Source: Haloprofundus salilacus (GTDB taxonomy: Archaea > Halobacteriota > Halobacteria > Halobacteriales > Haloferacaceae). From it: a stretch of DNA of 64,000 bases. The position numbers and the translations under genes were made by a program. Below, in pieces: positions 24,645 to 35,003 of the stretch; position 1 is the stretch's first letter; each line of letters begins with the position of its first letter. The stretch is from NCBI RefSeq assembly GCF_020150815.1, contig NZ_CP083723.1, forward strand, positions 3,100,001-3,164,000, in the 5' to 3' direction. The notes under the pieces are model-generated. The model was not told where the DNA came from. It saw only the letters and a program-made list of their open reading frames with translations, and did not search any database.

Positions 24645-27425
24645 ATGACTGCGGTCACGGGACCTCCGGCGAAGATGCGGGCAAACCGCGAGGACCTGAC
24701 GCCGATGCTGAGCCAGTACTACGACCTCTGCGCGGCGTACGACGAGTTTCTGGTCCTCTTTCAGGTCGGCGACTTCTACGAGACGTTCTGCGAGGCGGCC
24801 GAGGAGACCGCCCGCGTCCTCGAACTGACGCTCACCCAGCGCGAGGACTCGACGGGCACCTACCCGATGACGGGCATCCCCATCGACAACGCCGCCTCCT
24901 ACGTCGAAAAACTGCTCGACGCGGGCTACCGCGTCGCCATCGCCGACCAGGTGGAGGACGCGTCCGAGGCTTCCGGGCTCGTCGACCGCGCCGTCACCCA
25001 GATCGTCACGCCCGGAACCGTCGTCGACGACGAACTGCTCTCGCCGGGGTCGACGAACTACGTCGCCTGCGTCGCGAGCGACGAGTCCGAAGATTCCGAC
25101 GACGACCCCGCCCACCACGCCGTCGCCGCCGTCGACGTCTCCACCGGCGAGTGTCTGGTGACGAGCGCCGATGCGCCCGAACGCGCGCTCGAAGAACTCC
25201 AGCGCGTCGCCCCCGCCGAGGTGGTCGTCGGTCCCGACGCCGTCGTCGACCCCGCCGACCTCGACGCCGACGCGATGCGGACCGAGTTCGACCCCGACGC
25301 CTTTAGTCTCGCTGCCGCCCGCGAGACGCTCGAAAAGTACGTCCCGCGCCCCGACGCGGTCGTCGGCAACGACGCCGAACTCCGCGCCGTCGGCGCGCTG
25401 CTCGCCTACGCCGAGTATACGCAGGGCGACGAGACGCTGGAGTACGTCTCCCGTATCCAGCGCTACGACCCGCGAGACGGGCTCCGCCTCGACGCGACTG
25501 CGCTGCGGAGCCTCGAACTGTTCGAGTCGCAGGGTCCCGCCGCGGGACCGACGCTGTTCGACGTGCTCGACGACACCGCCTGCGCGCTCGGTCGCCGTCG
25601 TCTCCGGCAGTGGCTCCGCCGCCCGCTCGTCGCCCGCGATCGCATCGACGCCCGACTCGACGCCGTCGCCGAACTCTCGTCTCGTTCCTTGATCCGCGAG
25701 GACCTCCACGACCACCTGCGCGACGTGTACGACGTGGAGCGATTGGTCGCCCGCGTTTCCCGCGGCCGGGCGAACGCCCGCGACCTCCGCTCTTTGAAGA
25801 CGACGCTCGACGTGGTGCCCGACGTGAAGGCGGCGCTCGACGACGCCGAGAGCGACCGCCTCCGCTCGCTTCGCGAGTCTTTGGACGAACTCGAAGACGT
25901 GCGTGACCTGATCGGCCGCGCCATCGCCACAGACCCGCCGATGGAGATTACGGAGGGCGGCGTCATCCGCGAGGGCTTCGACGACGAACTCGACGACCTC
26001 CGGGCGACCGAGCGCGAGGGTCGGCAGTGGGTCGCCGAACTCGAAGCGCGGGAGCGAGAACGGACCGGAATCGACTCGCTCTCCGTGGGACACAACCAGG
26101 TCCACGGCTACTACATCGAGGTGACGAACCCGAACCTCGACCGAGTGCCCGACGACTACACGCGGCGGCAGACGCTCAAAAACTCCGAGCGGTTCTACAC
26201 GCCCGAACTGAAGCGCCGAGAGGACGAGATTTTCGGCGCCTCCGAGCGCGCCGACGCGCTGGAGTACGAACTGTTCCGCGAGGTTCGCCGCGACGTCGGC
26301 GCGGAGAGCGAGCGCATCCAGTCGGTCGCCGACGCGCTCGCGACCATCGACGTACTGACGACCTTGGCGACGGTCGCCGTCGAGAACGACTATACTCGAC
26401 CGGAACTCGGCGCCGACGGAATCCGCATCGAGGGCGGGCGACACCCGGTCGTCGAACGCCAGCAGGAGTCGTTCGTCCCGAACCCGACCGACCTCACCGA
26501 CGAACGAATCGCGCTCGTCACTGGGCCGAACATGAGCGGCAAGTCGACGTACATGCGGCAGGTCGCGCTCGTCGTCGTCCTCGCGCAGATGGGGAGTTTC
26601 GTCCCCGCGAAGTCGGCTCGCCTCCCGGTCGTCGACCGCATGTTCACGCGCGTCGGCGCCTCCGACGACATCGCGGGCGGGCAGTCGACGTTCATGCGCG
26701 AGATGAGCGAACTGACGACGATTCTGCATCACGCGACCGAAGATTCGCTCGTCCTCCTCGACGAGGTCGGCCGCGGTACGAGCACCGCGGACGGCCTCGC
26801 CATCGCGCAGGCGACGACTGAGTTCCTCCACGACGAGGTGGGCGCAACGACGCTATTCGCGACCCACTACCACGAACTCACCGCCGTCGCCGACGAGTTG
26901 CCCGGCGTCCAGAACCTCCACTTCACCGTCGAACGCGACACGGGAGACGCGGAGACGGCCGAGAACGAGTCGACCGACGACGGCGAGGTGACGTTCCTCC
27001 ACCGCGTCGCCGAAGGGGCGTCCTCCTCGTCGTACGGCGTCGAAGTCGCGCGGATGGCCGGGGTTCCGAGTTCGGTCGTCGAGCGCTCCGAGCGGCTCGT
27101 CGCCGACGGACACCAGCGCCGTACGGCCGACGACGGCGCGGACGTGAGCGAAGACGACCACGGCGTCGAGTCGGTGTCAGCTAACGGGGCTGAAACGCCT
27201 CCTGCCCGCCCCGTCGACGCCTCGCTCGCGTCGTTCTCGGTCGACGGACAGTCCACCGACCGAACCGACGAAACCCCCATGTCCGCCGAGCGCCAATCGA
27301 TAGACGGCACCGATTGCCGCCTCCGCGAGGTGGCCGACACTCTCCGCGACGTCGACGTGGCGACGACGACGCCGCTGGAGGCGCTGACCCTGCTGAACGA
27401 CCTCCAACGCACGCTCGACGAGTAG
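24645..27425 (+). CDS. mutS: DNA mismatch repair protein MutS
   Basis: A 926-residue MutS1. The mismatch-reading F-x-E motif is intact (VGDFYETF, ~residues 42-49), connector, lever and clamp regions follow, and the ABC ATPase shows Walker [14 protein letters not shown] (~residues 627-639), Walker [17 protein letters not shown], and the [10 protein letters not shown] switch. The C-terminal part after ~residue 790 is a long acidic linker ending in a short helical tail, longer than bacterial forms. Start at ATG 24645 from the promoter spacing. It is directly followed by mutL, 7 nt later, in one operon. Confidence 0.97.
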   Translation: MTAVTGPPAKMRANREDLTPMLSQYYDLCAAYDEFLVLFQVGDFYETFCEAAEETARVLELTLTQREDSTGTYPMTGIPIDNAASYVEKLLDAGYRVAIADQVEDASEASGLVDRAVTQIVTPGTVVDDELLSPGSTNYVACVASDESEDSDDDPAHHAVAAVDVSTGECLVTSADAPERALEELQRVAPAEVVVGPDAVVDPADLDADAMRTEFDPDAFSLAAARETLEKYVPRPDAVVGNDAELRAVGALLAYAEYTQGDETLEYVSRIQRYDPRDGLRLDATALRSLELFESQGPAAGPTLFDVLDDTACALGRRRLRQWLRRPLVARDRIDARLDAVAELSSRSLIREDLHDHLRDVYDVERLVARVSRGRANARDLRSLKTTLDVVPDVKAALDDAESDRLRSLRESLDELEDVRDLIGRAIATDPPMEITEGGVIREGFDDELDDLRATEREGRQWVAELEARERERTGIDSLSVGHNQVHGYYIEVTNPNLDRVPDDYTRRQTLKNSERFYTPELKRREDEIFGASERADALEYELFREVRRDVGAESERIQSVADALATIDVLTTLATVAVENDYTRPELGADGIRIEGGRHPVVERQQESFVPNPTDLTDERIALVTGPNMSGKSTYMRQVALVVVLAQMGSFVPAKSARLPVVDRMFTRVGASDDIAGGQSTFMREMSELTTILHHATEDSLVLLDEVGRGTSTADGLAIAQATTEFLHDEVGATTLFATHYHELTAVADELPGVQNLHFTVERDTGDAETAENESTDDGEVTFLHRVAEGASSSSYGVEVARMAGVPSSVVERSERLVADGHQRRTADDGADVSEDDHGVESVSANGAETPPARPVDASLASFSVDGQSTDRTDETPMSAERQSIDGTDCRLREVADTLRDVDVATTTPLEALTLLNDLQRTLDE

Positions 27426-27432
27426 AGATCCG

Positions 27433-29133
27433 ATGATACGACGATTAGACGACCCCACGATAGCGAAGATCGCCGCCGGCGAGGTGGTGACGCGCCCCGC
27501 CAGCGTCGTCACCGAACTGATAGAGAACAGCCTCGACGCGGGCGCGACCCGAATCGACGTGACCGTCGACGGCGACGGCACCGAGCGCATCCGCGTCGCC
27601 GACGACGGCGCGGGCATGAGCGAAGACGACGCCGCGCTAGCCGTCGAGCGACACACGACGAGCAAACTCGACGGTCCCGACGACGTCAACGCAGTCGATA
27701 CCCTCGGCTTCCGCGGCGAGGCGCTCCCGAGCATGGCCGCCGTCGCGACGCTCGACGTGACGACGAACGACGGCGGCCCGCGCGGCACCCGCGTCCGCGT
27801 CGAAGACGGCGAGAAGCGCGTCGACCCGGCGGGTCGCGCCGTCGGCACGACCGTCGAGGTCCGAGACCTCTTCTACAACCGTCCGGCCCGCCGCAAGAGC
27901 CTCGCCGCTGCACGAACGGAGTTCGGACGCATCAGCGACGTCGTCACGCGGTACGCGCTGGCGAACCCGTACACCCGATTCTCGCTCACCCACGACGGCC
28001 GCGAGACGTTCAAGACGACGGGAACGGGTTACACCGACGCCGTTCTGGGCGCATATGGTAGAGACGTGGCAGGCCAGAGCACCGAGTTCGACCACCGGAC
28101 GACCGTCGAGTTCGACGGGGGTGTCGTGAGTGGAGCGAACGACACCTCGTCGGACGAGTCCGACGGTAAGGAGTATCCGCTCGAAGTCGAAGGGCTGCTC
28201 GTCTACCCCTCTATCACCCGCGCCCAGCACAGCCACGTCCACACCGCCGTCAACGGCAGAGCGCTGCGCGACGAGGTGATTCGGAAGGCGACCGTCCGGG
28301 GGTACGGAAACTTACTGTCGAACGGTCGCTTCCCCGTCGCCGTCGTCGCCGTCTCCCTCCCTCCGGAACTGGTCGACTCGAACGTCCACCCGGCAAAGGA
28401 GCGCGTCGCGTTCCGCGCGGAGACCGCGATTTCGGAGGCCGTCGAGACGGCGGTCAACGACGCGCTCACGACCGCCGACCTCCGGCGGAGCGCCGCCGTC
28501 GCGATGGACCTCGACTCCTCGCTCGCCTCGGTCTCGCGCGACTCCGACTTCGACGACGTGAGCGTCATCGGGCAGTTTCGCGACCTGTACCTGCTCTGCG
28601 AGGCCGACGACGACCTGCTCGTCGTCGACCAGCACGCCGCCCACGAGCGCGTCAACTACGAGCGCCTCCGAGCGGCGCTCGACGGCGAGGCGGTCGAATC
28701 GGTCGACGTAGACCCGGCGCAGACGCTCTCGCTGTCGCCGCCCGAGGCGGCGGCCGTCGAGAGCCACCGCGAGGCGCTGTCGAAACTCGGCTTCGACCTC
28801 GACCCGTTCGGCGGGTCGGCGTTCCGTCTCACCGCGGTGCCCGCGCCGCTCGGACGCGTGCTCGACGCCGACGCGCTCCGCGACACGCTCGACACGCTCC
28901 GCGCGGGGGCGAAACCCGAAGAACTCCGCGACGAGTTGCTGAAGGACCTCGCCTGCCACCCGTCGCTGAAGGCGGGCGATACGCTCGCAGGCGAGGACGC
29001 GACGGCGCTGCTGCGCCGCCTCGGCGAGTGCGACCAGCCGTACGCCTGCCCGCACGGGCGGCCGACGGTGCTCTCCATTGACGAGTCGGCGCTGGTCCGC
29101 GGCTTCCAGCGCGGGCACCGCAACCTCGCTTGA
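27433..29133 (+). CDS. mutL: DNA mismatch repair protein MutL
   Basis: A 566-residue protein. The GHKL ATPase motifs are ELIENSLDAGATRI, RVADDGAGM and TLGFRGEALPSMAAV in the first ~110 residues. The C-terminal domain carries the complete endonuclease motif DQHAAHERVNYE (~residues 399-410), plus ACHPSLKAGD and CPHGRPT, as in nicking-competent MutL proteins. So strand discrimination may be by MutL incision, as in organisms without MutH. Co-transcribed with mutS. Confidence 0.97.
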   Translation: MIRRLDDPTIAKIAAGEVVTRPASVVTELIENSLDAGATRIDVTVDGDGTERIRVADDGAGMSEDDAALAVERHTTSKLDGPDDVNAVDTLGFRGEALPSMAAVATLDVTTNDGGPRGTRVRVEDGEKRVDPAGRAVGTTVEVRDLFYNRPARRKSLAAARTEFGRISDVVTRYALANPYTRFSLTHDGRETFKTTGTGYTDAVLGAYGRDVAGQSTEFDHRTTVEFDGGVVSGANDTSSDESDGKEYPLEVEGLLVYPSITRAQHSHVHTAVNGRALRDEVIRKATVRGYGNLLSNGRFPVAVVAVSLPPELVDSNVHPAKERVAFRAETAISEAVETAVNDALTTADLRRSAAVAMDLDSSLASVSRDSDFDDVSVIGQFRDLYLLCEADDDLLVVDQHAAHERVNYERLRAALDGEAVESVDVDPAQTLSLSPPEAAAVESHREALSKLGFDLDPFGGSAFRLTAVPAPLGRVLDADALRDTLDTLRAGAKPEELRDELLKDLACHPSLKAGDTLAGEDATALLRRLGECDQPYACPHGRPTVLSIDESALVRGFQRGHRNLA

Positions 29134-29203
29134 GCGTCAGCGGTCTCACGGTCTCGTTCGGACTGTTCGCTTCGCCGTTAGCTCGCTCTGCTCGCTCCTC
29201 GAC

Positions 29204-29800
29204 CTACTCCCACTCCAGCACGGCCGGGAGGTCGCCAAACCCCTCGTCGTCGTAGCGATGGGGCACCCACCCGACCGCGCTGGCCCCGTCGATATCGGCG
29301 TCGGCGTCGCCCACCATCGCGTACTCCTCCGCCGGGAGGCGCACCTCGGCGAGGCGGAACGGGGCGACGTCGGGCTTGTGCGCGCCGGCTTCGTAGGAGG
29401 CGACGAAGACGTCGAAGTAGTCGTCGAGGCCGTGCGCGCGGAGCTTCGCGCGCTGCCACTTGGGCACGCCGTTCGTGAGGACGCCGAGCGCGTACTCCTC
29501 GGCCAGCCGCGAGAGGTCCTCGTGGGCGCGCTCCGGCGGCCGACACGTCGCAATCTCCGACTCGAGGAGCGCGTCGACGAGCGCGTCCGCCTCGGCGGTC
29601 GTCTCGCACGACGCGAACGCCCGCCGAACCGGGTCCGGTTCGCACCGTTCGAAAGCCTCGTAGAACGTCTCGTCGTAGCGCTCGACCGCGCCGTCGGGCA
29701 CCTCGCCCGCCGCGTCGGCAAACGCGTCGCGGAGCACCTCCCGGTAATCCCGCGTGAAGTGGAGTAGCGTCCCGTCGAGGTCGAAGAAGATGGCGCGCAT
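29204..29800 (-). CDS. HAD-family hydrolase
   Basis: A 198-residue HAD-IA enzyme: FFDLDGTLLHF (residues 5-15), motif II VLTNGVPKWQRAKL (~residues 111-124), motif III Lys in AGAHKPDVAPF, and motif IV MVGDADADIDGA. All four catalytic motifs are intact. The small helical cap suggests a phosphatase for a small metabolite; the substrate is not identifiable. A T-box (reverse CTTTTTCTG) is centred 27 nt upstream. Convergent with mutL. Confidence 0.87.
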   Translation of the reverse strand: MRAIFFDLDGTLLHFTRDYREVLRDAFADAAGEVPDGAVERYDETFYEAFERCEPDPVRRAFASCETTAEADALVDALLESEIATCRPPERAHEDLSRLAEEYALGVLTNGVPKWQRAKLRAHGLDDYFDVFVASYEAGAHKPDVAPFRLAEVRLPAEEYAMVGDADADIDGASAVGWVPHRYDDEGFGDLPAVLEWE

Positions 29801-29902
29801 ACGGCTCGCTGTGGAGCGATTCAGAAAAAGCCTGTCGGCGAACGGGCCCGGTTCTGCGGGGGTTCGATCCGATTCGCGACGTGTCGCCGGAGCAGCCCCC
29901 GT

Positions 29903-30172
29903 TCACCACGGTTTACAGTCGATACAGACGAACTCGCCGGTCTCCTCGTCGTGCCAGCGCCGCTGGACCGTCTCGCTGCAGGAGTCGCAGGTCGCCCCTG
30001 TCGGCGACCAGCGGAACGTGGCGACCGCCGGCGTCACTTGTTCGGCGCCGGCGTCGTTCGCCGATTCGGTCTCGTCGGCGTCGTCGTCGCGGAGTTCTTC
30101 CGACGGGTCGCCGCCGGCGTTCTCCGACTCCGACTGTCCGAAAAACTCGTCCAGCGAGCGGTCGTCTCCCAT
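29903..30172 (-). CDS. Small haloarchaeal zinc-ribbon protein
   Basis: An 89-residue protein with an acidic disordered first half starting MGDDRSLDEFFGQSES and a C-terminal zinc ribbon: CDSCSETVQRRW then FVCIDCKPW, a CxxC...CxxC pair. It belongs to the many small zinc proteins of haloarchaea; I recall DUF7573 for this shape, unverified. The promoter box CGTTTAAG (reverse, 30196-30203) is centred about 28 nt before the ATG. Confidence 0.75.
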   Translation of the reverse strand: MGDDRSLDEFFGQSESENAGGDPSEELRDDDADETESANDAGAEQVTPAVATFRWSPTGATCDSCSETVQRRWHDEETGEFVCIDCKPW

Positions 30173-30214
30173 GCCCGTTCTCGTCGGCGGCGACGCTTAA
30201 ACGGTTCCGTCGAC

Positions 30215-31726
30215 TCACGCCGCGCGTTGGCCGCCGTCCTCGTCGTCCTCGCCGACGAGCAGCCAGACGAGACCGCCGAGGGCGGCGAGCGTCGCGAAGA
30301 GGGCGACGACGGCGGTCCGCTTGCCGCCGGGGACGCTCGCCGGACCGACTCCGTACAGCGCCAGCGTCGCCAACGCGACACCGACACCGCCGACGAGTGC
30401 GCTCCCCGTGAGGTGAACGAGTTCAGCCCGTCGGCTCTCCGCCGCCCGGCCCACTTCGCGCCCAAGTCGCGTCGCGTAGTCACCCGCGTCCCAGACGAAC
30501 AGCGAGGCCGTCACGCCTGAGACGACGACGAGCGGGTGGGCGTCGCCTTCGGCAGCGGCGACGGTTCCGACGAACAGCAACCCGCCGGCGGCGGCGAAAC
30601 CAACGCCGCGGTCGGGGAGTAGCGGCGAAAACGGGCGCCATCCGGTCGTGACGACGAAGCGCTCGGCGAGGTACGCGCCGACGAGGACCAGCAGAACGGC
30701 GAGCAGCACTACCGTTGCGGCTCCGAGTTCGACCCACGGCCGACCGCCGAACGCCGTCCTCACCCGGGTGGCCACCGGCGGGACGGCGAGGGCGACCGAG
30801 ACGACGAGGACGGCGACGACGCCCCCGGCGGCGTAGCCGAGCGTCTTCGGCGGGTAGTGGCCGCCCCACACGACGACGCCGCGTCGGAGGAACTCCGCGA
30901 CGAGAACGCCGGCGGCGGCGACGGCGAACGCCGCCAGCGGGAGGTGCAGCACGCCGGAGCCGAGGACGACCCGAATCGCCGTCCCGAGCACCGACAGCAG
31001 GTCGAGGAACTGGTCGAACAGCGCGGGATTGGTAAGGAGGAACAGCAGCTGTGCGCCCAGGAGCGCCCAGTACGTCCGCGGCACGTCCTCCGGATCGATG
31101 CCGACGCGCTCGAGGAAGCCGAATCCCTCGGTCGTGGCGTCGCCCGGCAGCCACTCGTTGAGCGTCGCCAGCGCCCGCGGCAGCAACAGCGCGACGACGA
31201 GCGCCAGCGCCTGCAGCGAGACGAACTGGGCGAGCGTCCCGGACGAGTGGACGCCGACCGCCACCTCGGCGACGACGAGGAGGGCCAGTCCCGCGAGGTT
31301 CAGGTGGAACGCGGCCGCCGCGAACGCGCCGAGGCCGACCAAGAACGTCGAGTGAACGAGCGCGCTCTCGGCGGGCTCGACCGACTCCCGGTCCATCTCG
31401 ACGCACGCGTTCATCGCCGCGGCCAGGACCGCCCCGGCGACGAGCGGAACCGTCACACCTCCGGCGCCGCTTCGCGTCGCCAGGATGACGCCAGCGACGA
31501 AACAGAAGACCGACGCGACGAGAGCGACGCTGCCGGTCGCTCGCGCCACGTTCGTCTCGCCCTCGAGCCGTTCGACGGCCCGCGTCGCACCGAGCGCGCC
31601 CGCGACGGCCAACACTCCCGCAAGCGCCGCACCCGCCGCCGCGCAGACCGCGAGTGCGGCGACGAGAAGGATGGCGACGGCGACCCGCGAGGCGAAGCGC
31701 GTCGGCCGCCGGTCGAGTTCGGTCAT
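30215..31726 (-). CDS. Polytopic membrane protein of the second DUF58 operon (DUF7519-like)
   Basis: A 503-residue protein of about a dozen hydrophobic helices (for example VAVAILLVAALAVCAAAGAA and LGAFAAAAFHLNLAGLALLV) with few charged loops, ending in a short acidic tail. I recall haloarchaeal DUF7519 proteins in this position. Function unknown; a channel or scaffold for the DUF58 partner is possible. Start at ATG 31724-31726, overlapping the DUF58 stop by 4 nt. It is the last gene of its operon. Confidence 0.72.
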   Translation of the reverse strand: MTELDRRPTRFASRVAVAILLVAALAVCAAAGAALAGVLAVAGALGATRAVERLEGETNVARATGSVALVASVFCFVAGVILATRSGAGGVTVPLVAGAVLAAAMNACVEMDRESVEPAESALVHSTFLVGLGAFAAAAFHLNLAGLALLVVAEVAVGVHSSGTLAQFVSLQALALVVALLLPRALATLNEWLPGDATTEGFGFLERVGIDPEDVPRTYWALLGAQLLFLLTNPALFDQFLDLLSVLGTAIRVVLGSGVLHLPLAAFAVAAAGVLVAEFLRRGVVVWGGHYPPKTLGYAAGGVVAVLVVSVALAVPPVATRVRTAFGGRPWVELGAATVVLLAVLLVLVGAYLAERFVVTTGWRPFSPLLPDRGVGFAAAGGLLFVGTVAAAEGDAHPLVVVSGVTASLFVWDAGDYATRLGREVGRAAESRRAELVHLTGSALVGGVGVALATLALYGVGPASVPGGKRTAVVALFATLAALGGLVWLLVGEDDEDGGQRAA

Positions 31727-32979
31727 CGTGCCCACCCCTTCGACCCGCGTTCGACCGCGACGTGCAGCGGTTCGTCCGGCGACCACTCGGCGACGCGGAC
31801 GCCGCGACTGCGCAGGTCGCGCAGTCGCTCCTCACGGTCGAGGCGCGCGAGCGTGCCGCCCGGCGTCTCGGGCGTCACGTCGGGTGCGAGAACCGTGGTT
31901 CGGTGGCCGTACGCCTCGAACCGCCGGGCGAACTCGACCGCTTCGTCGTCGGCCAACGGCGAGAAGAAGATCACCTGCGCGTCGCGCGGGAACCGCTCGC
32001 GGATCGACGCGAGGCGGTGTCTGCCGGTGCCGCGAACGACGGTTCCGTCCGGGAGCGCGGCCGGCCCGTCGACGAGGAATCGCCCGACTCGAACGGTCTG
32101 CGTCCGCCCCGTAGCGGGGGCGACGTAGCCGCCCGTCCCGCCGAGACGGGCGACGCCGACGCGGTTGCTCTTTCCGAGCAACACCCCCGCGACGCGTTCG
32201 GCGGCGTACTCGCTGAGACTCACTGCGTCGAGCGCACCGTCGTGGTCGGCGACGTGCGACTCCTGTCGGCCGTCGACAACGAGCACCACCGTCGCGGCGC
32301 GCGTCTCGCGGAACTCGACGGTCGAGAGTTCGCCAGTTCGGGCGTAGCGCCGCCAGTCGATGCGCTTGCTCGGGTCGTTTCTGGTGTACTGCCGGATGGA
32401 GTGGAACTCGACGCCCTCCCCGCCGGAGTCCGTCTCGACGCGTCCCGCGTACGGAATCGTCTGTTCGGCCAGCGGCAGGTCTTCGACCCCCGACTCGCAG
32501 GAGACGAGCGACTCGACGGGTTTCGTCTCGCTGCGCTCGACGCTTGCGCTAATGTTGCGCGCAGCGACGTGTGTCACCTTGAACGCGTGGTCGCCGCGCG
32601 TCGCCGGGACGGTGTAGGAGAACGACTCCGACTCGCCGGGGCGGAGACTCGTCGCGTGGCGGGGCGTCCCGGCGACGACTTCGAGGCTCTCGGGGACGCC
32701 GTCGACGATGCGGAGGTCCGACAGCGGCTCTTCGCCCTCGTTCGTCACGGTCACCGTAACGTCGACAGTCGACCCGGGTCTCGGCGACGCGTCGCTCAGG
32801 GTCCGCTCGACACCGACGACGAGTTCCGGCGGACGCGTCACGCTGCCGTAGACAGCGAAGCTGAATCCGACGACGGCGCCGAGAAACACTGCCGTGTTCC
32901 CGAGTGCGATTCCGGCGGACGCGCAGAGCAGCGCGACAGCCAGTCCGACGTTCCAGCGGGGAATCTCGCGTTCGCTCAC
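31723..32979 (-). CDS. DUF58-domain protein of the second module
   Basis: A 418-residue protein with two N-terminal membrane helices (~residues 8-45), an Ig-like beta region (VGVERTLSDASPRPGSTVDV), the DUF58 core (HSIRQYTRNDPSKRIDWRRYA, ~residues 205-225) and a vWA-like part (VVLVVDGRQESHVADHDG). It is longer and clearly divergent from the DUF58 protein at 22365-23456, so not a recent duplicate. It overlaps both neighbours by 4 nt in the operon 34837-30215. Confidence 0.86.
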   Translation of the reverse strand: MSEREIPRWNVGLAVALLCASAGIALGNTAVFLGAVVGFSFAVYGSVTRPPELVVGVERTLSDASPRPGSTVDVTVTVTNEGEEPLSDLRIVDGVPESLEVVAGTPRHATSLRPGESESFSYTVPATRGDHAFKVTHVAARNISASVERSETKPVESLVSCESGVEDLPLAEQTIPYAGRVETDSGGEGVEFHSIRQYTRNDPSKRIDWRRYARTGELSTVEFRETRAATVVLVVDGRQESHVADHDGALDAVSLSEYAAERVAGVLLGKSNRVGVARLGGTGGYVAPATGRTQTVRVGRFLVDGPAALPDGTVVRGTGRHRLASIRERFPRDAQVIFFSPLADDEAVEFARRFEAYGHRTTVLAPDVTPETPGGTLARLDREERLRDLRSRGVRVAEWSPDEPLHVAVERGSKGWAR

Positions 32980-33695
32980 GCCGACTCGCCCTCCGGAACC
33001 GTTTCGATGCGCGCATCGCTGCGCTCCTCGCTCGCGTCGACGAGTTCCTCGGCGGCGGCCTCCAACTCCACGAGCTCGGGCCAGTCGTCGGCCGACGTCT
33101 CGTCACCGGGTTCGCCGCCGTCATACGCCGCCAGTTCGGCCACCGTCTCCTCGACGGCCCGCTCGAAGCGCCGCCCGGCGGCCCAGTCGCGGATTCGGCT
33201 ACGCAACGGGAGCGAGGCGGCGTCGTCGCCGCCGAGGAACGACGCCGCGCGGGCGTTCGTCGTCCACGTCCCCGACTCGATACGCCGGGCAGCCTCCAGT
33301 TCCGAGCAGTCGCCTCGTGCGGCGACTGTCGTAACCGCGGCGTCGTGTACCGCCCGTTCTATCGTCCTCCTCTCGCGTTTTCGCTTCCATCCCGACTGAT
33401 GTTCGAGCTCCGATAGCGCGTCGTCGAACTTTCCGCCCGCGCTCTCGCGTGTCCCGTCGTGCGTCTGCTCGGGATCGTTCTCGGGCGTCCAACGGGCGCG
33501 GTCCTCGCCGACTCCCGAGAGGATGACGAGCGCGAACAGCCCCGCACCGCCGGCGAGCAGGAAAACGAAGACGCGGCTGAACACCGCCAGCGACGCACTC
33601 AGTGCGACCGGCACGAAGACCGTTCCGACGGCCAGCGCGAGCGCGCCGACTGCCAACGCCAGAACACTGAGACGCCGGCCGAGAGGCCAGTTCAT
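32976..33695 (-). CDS. Two-helix membrane protein of the second module (DUF7269-like)
   Basis: A 239-residue protein with two N-terminal membrane helices (~residues 8-60) and a cytoplasmic, charged, helical part (WKRKRERRTIERAVHDAA, FERAVEETVAELAAYDG). I recall the label DUF7269 for this gene in haloarchaeal DUF58 operons, not verified. It overlaps the stop of the DUF4129 gene and the start of DUF58 by 4 nt each, so its product is probably made together with them. Confidence 0.7.
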   Translation of the reverse strand: MNWPLGRRLSVLALAVGALALAVGTVFVPVALSASLAVFSRVFVFLLAGGAGLFALVILSGVGEDRARWTPENDPEQTHDGTRESAGGKFDDALSELEHQSGWKRKRERRTIERAVHDAAVTTVAARGDCSELEAARRIESGTWTTNARAASFLGGDDAASLPLRSRIRDWAAGRRFERAVEETVAELAAYDGGEPGDETSADDWPELVELEAAAEELVDASEERSDARIETVPEGESA

Positions 33696-34837
33696 CGTCC
33701 GTCACCGCCGTCTTCGCTGTCCTCGTCGCCTTCACGGTGGTCGTCGATGCTCGACAGGGCCGCGCGGGCCGCGGCGGTCAGCGCCGCCGACCGCCGGGCG
33801 CTCCCGTAGCGGACGCCCTCGAAGATGCGCGTCAACCGGCGTACCGACTCGACGGGGAGACCGCTCGCGACCGCCGCCCGCGCGTACTCGCCGGGCGTCG
33901 ACGCCCGGCGGTTGCGGAGGCGGATTCCTTCGGCCATCGACGCCCACGCCTCCTCGATGGTCGGCGGAATCTCGGGCGCTGGCTCCTCCTCGACATCCTC
34001 AGTCGTCACGCTCGGCGATCGGCCGCGTCGACGAGAGCGGCGGTCGCGGCCGCGGCGGAACGAGACGCCGCTTCCCACGTCGCCGAGTGCGCGCGGCAGT
34101 CCCGACAGCGCGGTTCCGGCGCCGCTCGACAACGTGAACAGTCCGCCGCCGAACGCCCGCGGGAGCGCGACGGCGGCGGTTCCTACCGCTCGCGCCAACT
34201 CGCCGAAAGCGTCGCCGAGACCGCCGAGGAACCCGGCGGCCACCCGTCCGAGACGGTCGAAAAACGTCGGTCCGGACTCGCTGAGTCCGACGACGAACGC
34301 CGTGGTCAACTGCGGGATGCGCTGGAGCGCGGTCCGCAGACGTGGGAACGGCACGTCTACGTCCACGTCGACGTCCCGTCGTTGGCGTCCGCTGGCGACA
34401 CCGACGAAGAGGACGCTGAACGCCGCGAGCGCGGCGAACAGGAACACGAGTAAGCCGCTGCCGCCGACGCTCTCGCTCGCGTTCGACGGTGCCGTCGTCT
34501 CGGTCGGTGTCGGCGTCGCTGTCGCCGTGGTCGTCTCGTCGGTTCCGTCGGTGCCGCCCGACGCCGTCCCCTCGTCTTCGTTCGGGTCAGCGGGCGTCGT
34601 CGTCGACGCTGCGCCGTCGGTGCCGGTGCCGCTACTATCGCTCGGCGTCGTCTCGGTCGTCGCGTCTGTCGCGCTAGTTCCCGATCCCGTCGCCGGGCCG
34701 TCGCCGCCGCCTCCGCCGACGCCGGCCGGGTAGCTTCCGAACCCGGTGGCGGGGAACAGCGAGGCGGCGACGACGACCGCGAGCGCGCACAGAGAGAGGA
34801 GGGCTGCGCGGCGGAGGTCGTATGCCACTGTTACCAC
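33692..34837 (-). CDS. DUF4129 membrane protein, first gene of the second DUF58 operon
   Basis: A 381-residue protein with an N-terminal membrane segment (~residues 10-28), a Ser/Thr/Gly-rich extracellular stretch (~30-120), a second helix (LLVFLFAALAAFSVLFVGVA) and a cytoplasmic C-terminal DUF4129-like domain (STPGEYARAAVASGLPVESV, then RLTRIFEGVRYGSARRSA). This is the same C-terminal unit found at the end of the transglutaminase protein at 20131-22368, here without the enzyme. Start is GTG at 34835-34837 (a second GTG lies three codons later); an ACATATTA box sits about 25 nt upstream. Confidence 0.8.
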   Translation of the reverse strand: MVTVAYDLRRAALLSLCALAVVVAASLFPATGFGSYPAGVGGGGGDGPATGSGTSATDATTETTPSDSSGTGTDGAASTTTPADPNEDEGTASGGTDGTDETTTATATPTPTETTAPSNASESVGGSGLLVFLFAALAAFSVLFVGVASGRQRRDVDVDVDVPFPRLRTALQRIPQLTTAFVVGLSESGPTFFDRLGRVAAGFLGGLGDAFGELARAVGTAAVALPRAFGGGLFTLSSGAGTALSGLPRALGDVGSGVSFRRGRDRRSRRRGRSPSVTTEDVEEEPAPEIPPTIEEAWASMAEGIRLRNRRASTPGEYARAAVASGLPVESVRRLTRIFEGVRYGSARRSAALTAAARAALSSIDDHREGDEDSEDGGDGR

Positions 34838-35003
34838 TGGTTACTTATCTGTCTGATAATATGTTTTCCTATATGCGAACCGCCGTGAATGTCCCTCCCC
34901 TCCGCCGCCGTCTGCCGCATCGCCGCCTTCTCCACTGTCGTCTGCCGTATCGCTGCTCTCCCAGCGTCGACTCGCCGTCTCCGGTACCGAACGGAGGGCC
35001 GCG
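34838..35003. promoter_or_regulatory. Divergent promoter region between DUF4129 and HtpX genes, with repeat
   Basis: AT-rich core (tctgataatatgttttcctatatgc region, 34851-34876) serves the reverse operon. Downstream toward HtpX a 24-bp unit, cgtctgccgcatcgccgcct at 34909-34928, recurs with few changes at 34939-34962, a 30-bp period. No clear T-rich box is spaced for the HtpX start. Confidence 0.45.

Noticed and set aside
24618-26831. A 737-codon open frame antisense to mutS
   Set aside because: High-GC, GC3-biased genes leave long open antisense frames; the translation has no recognisable motif, while the sense strand is clearly MutS.
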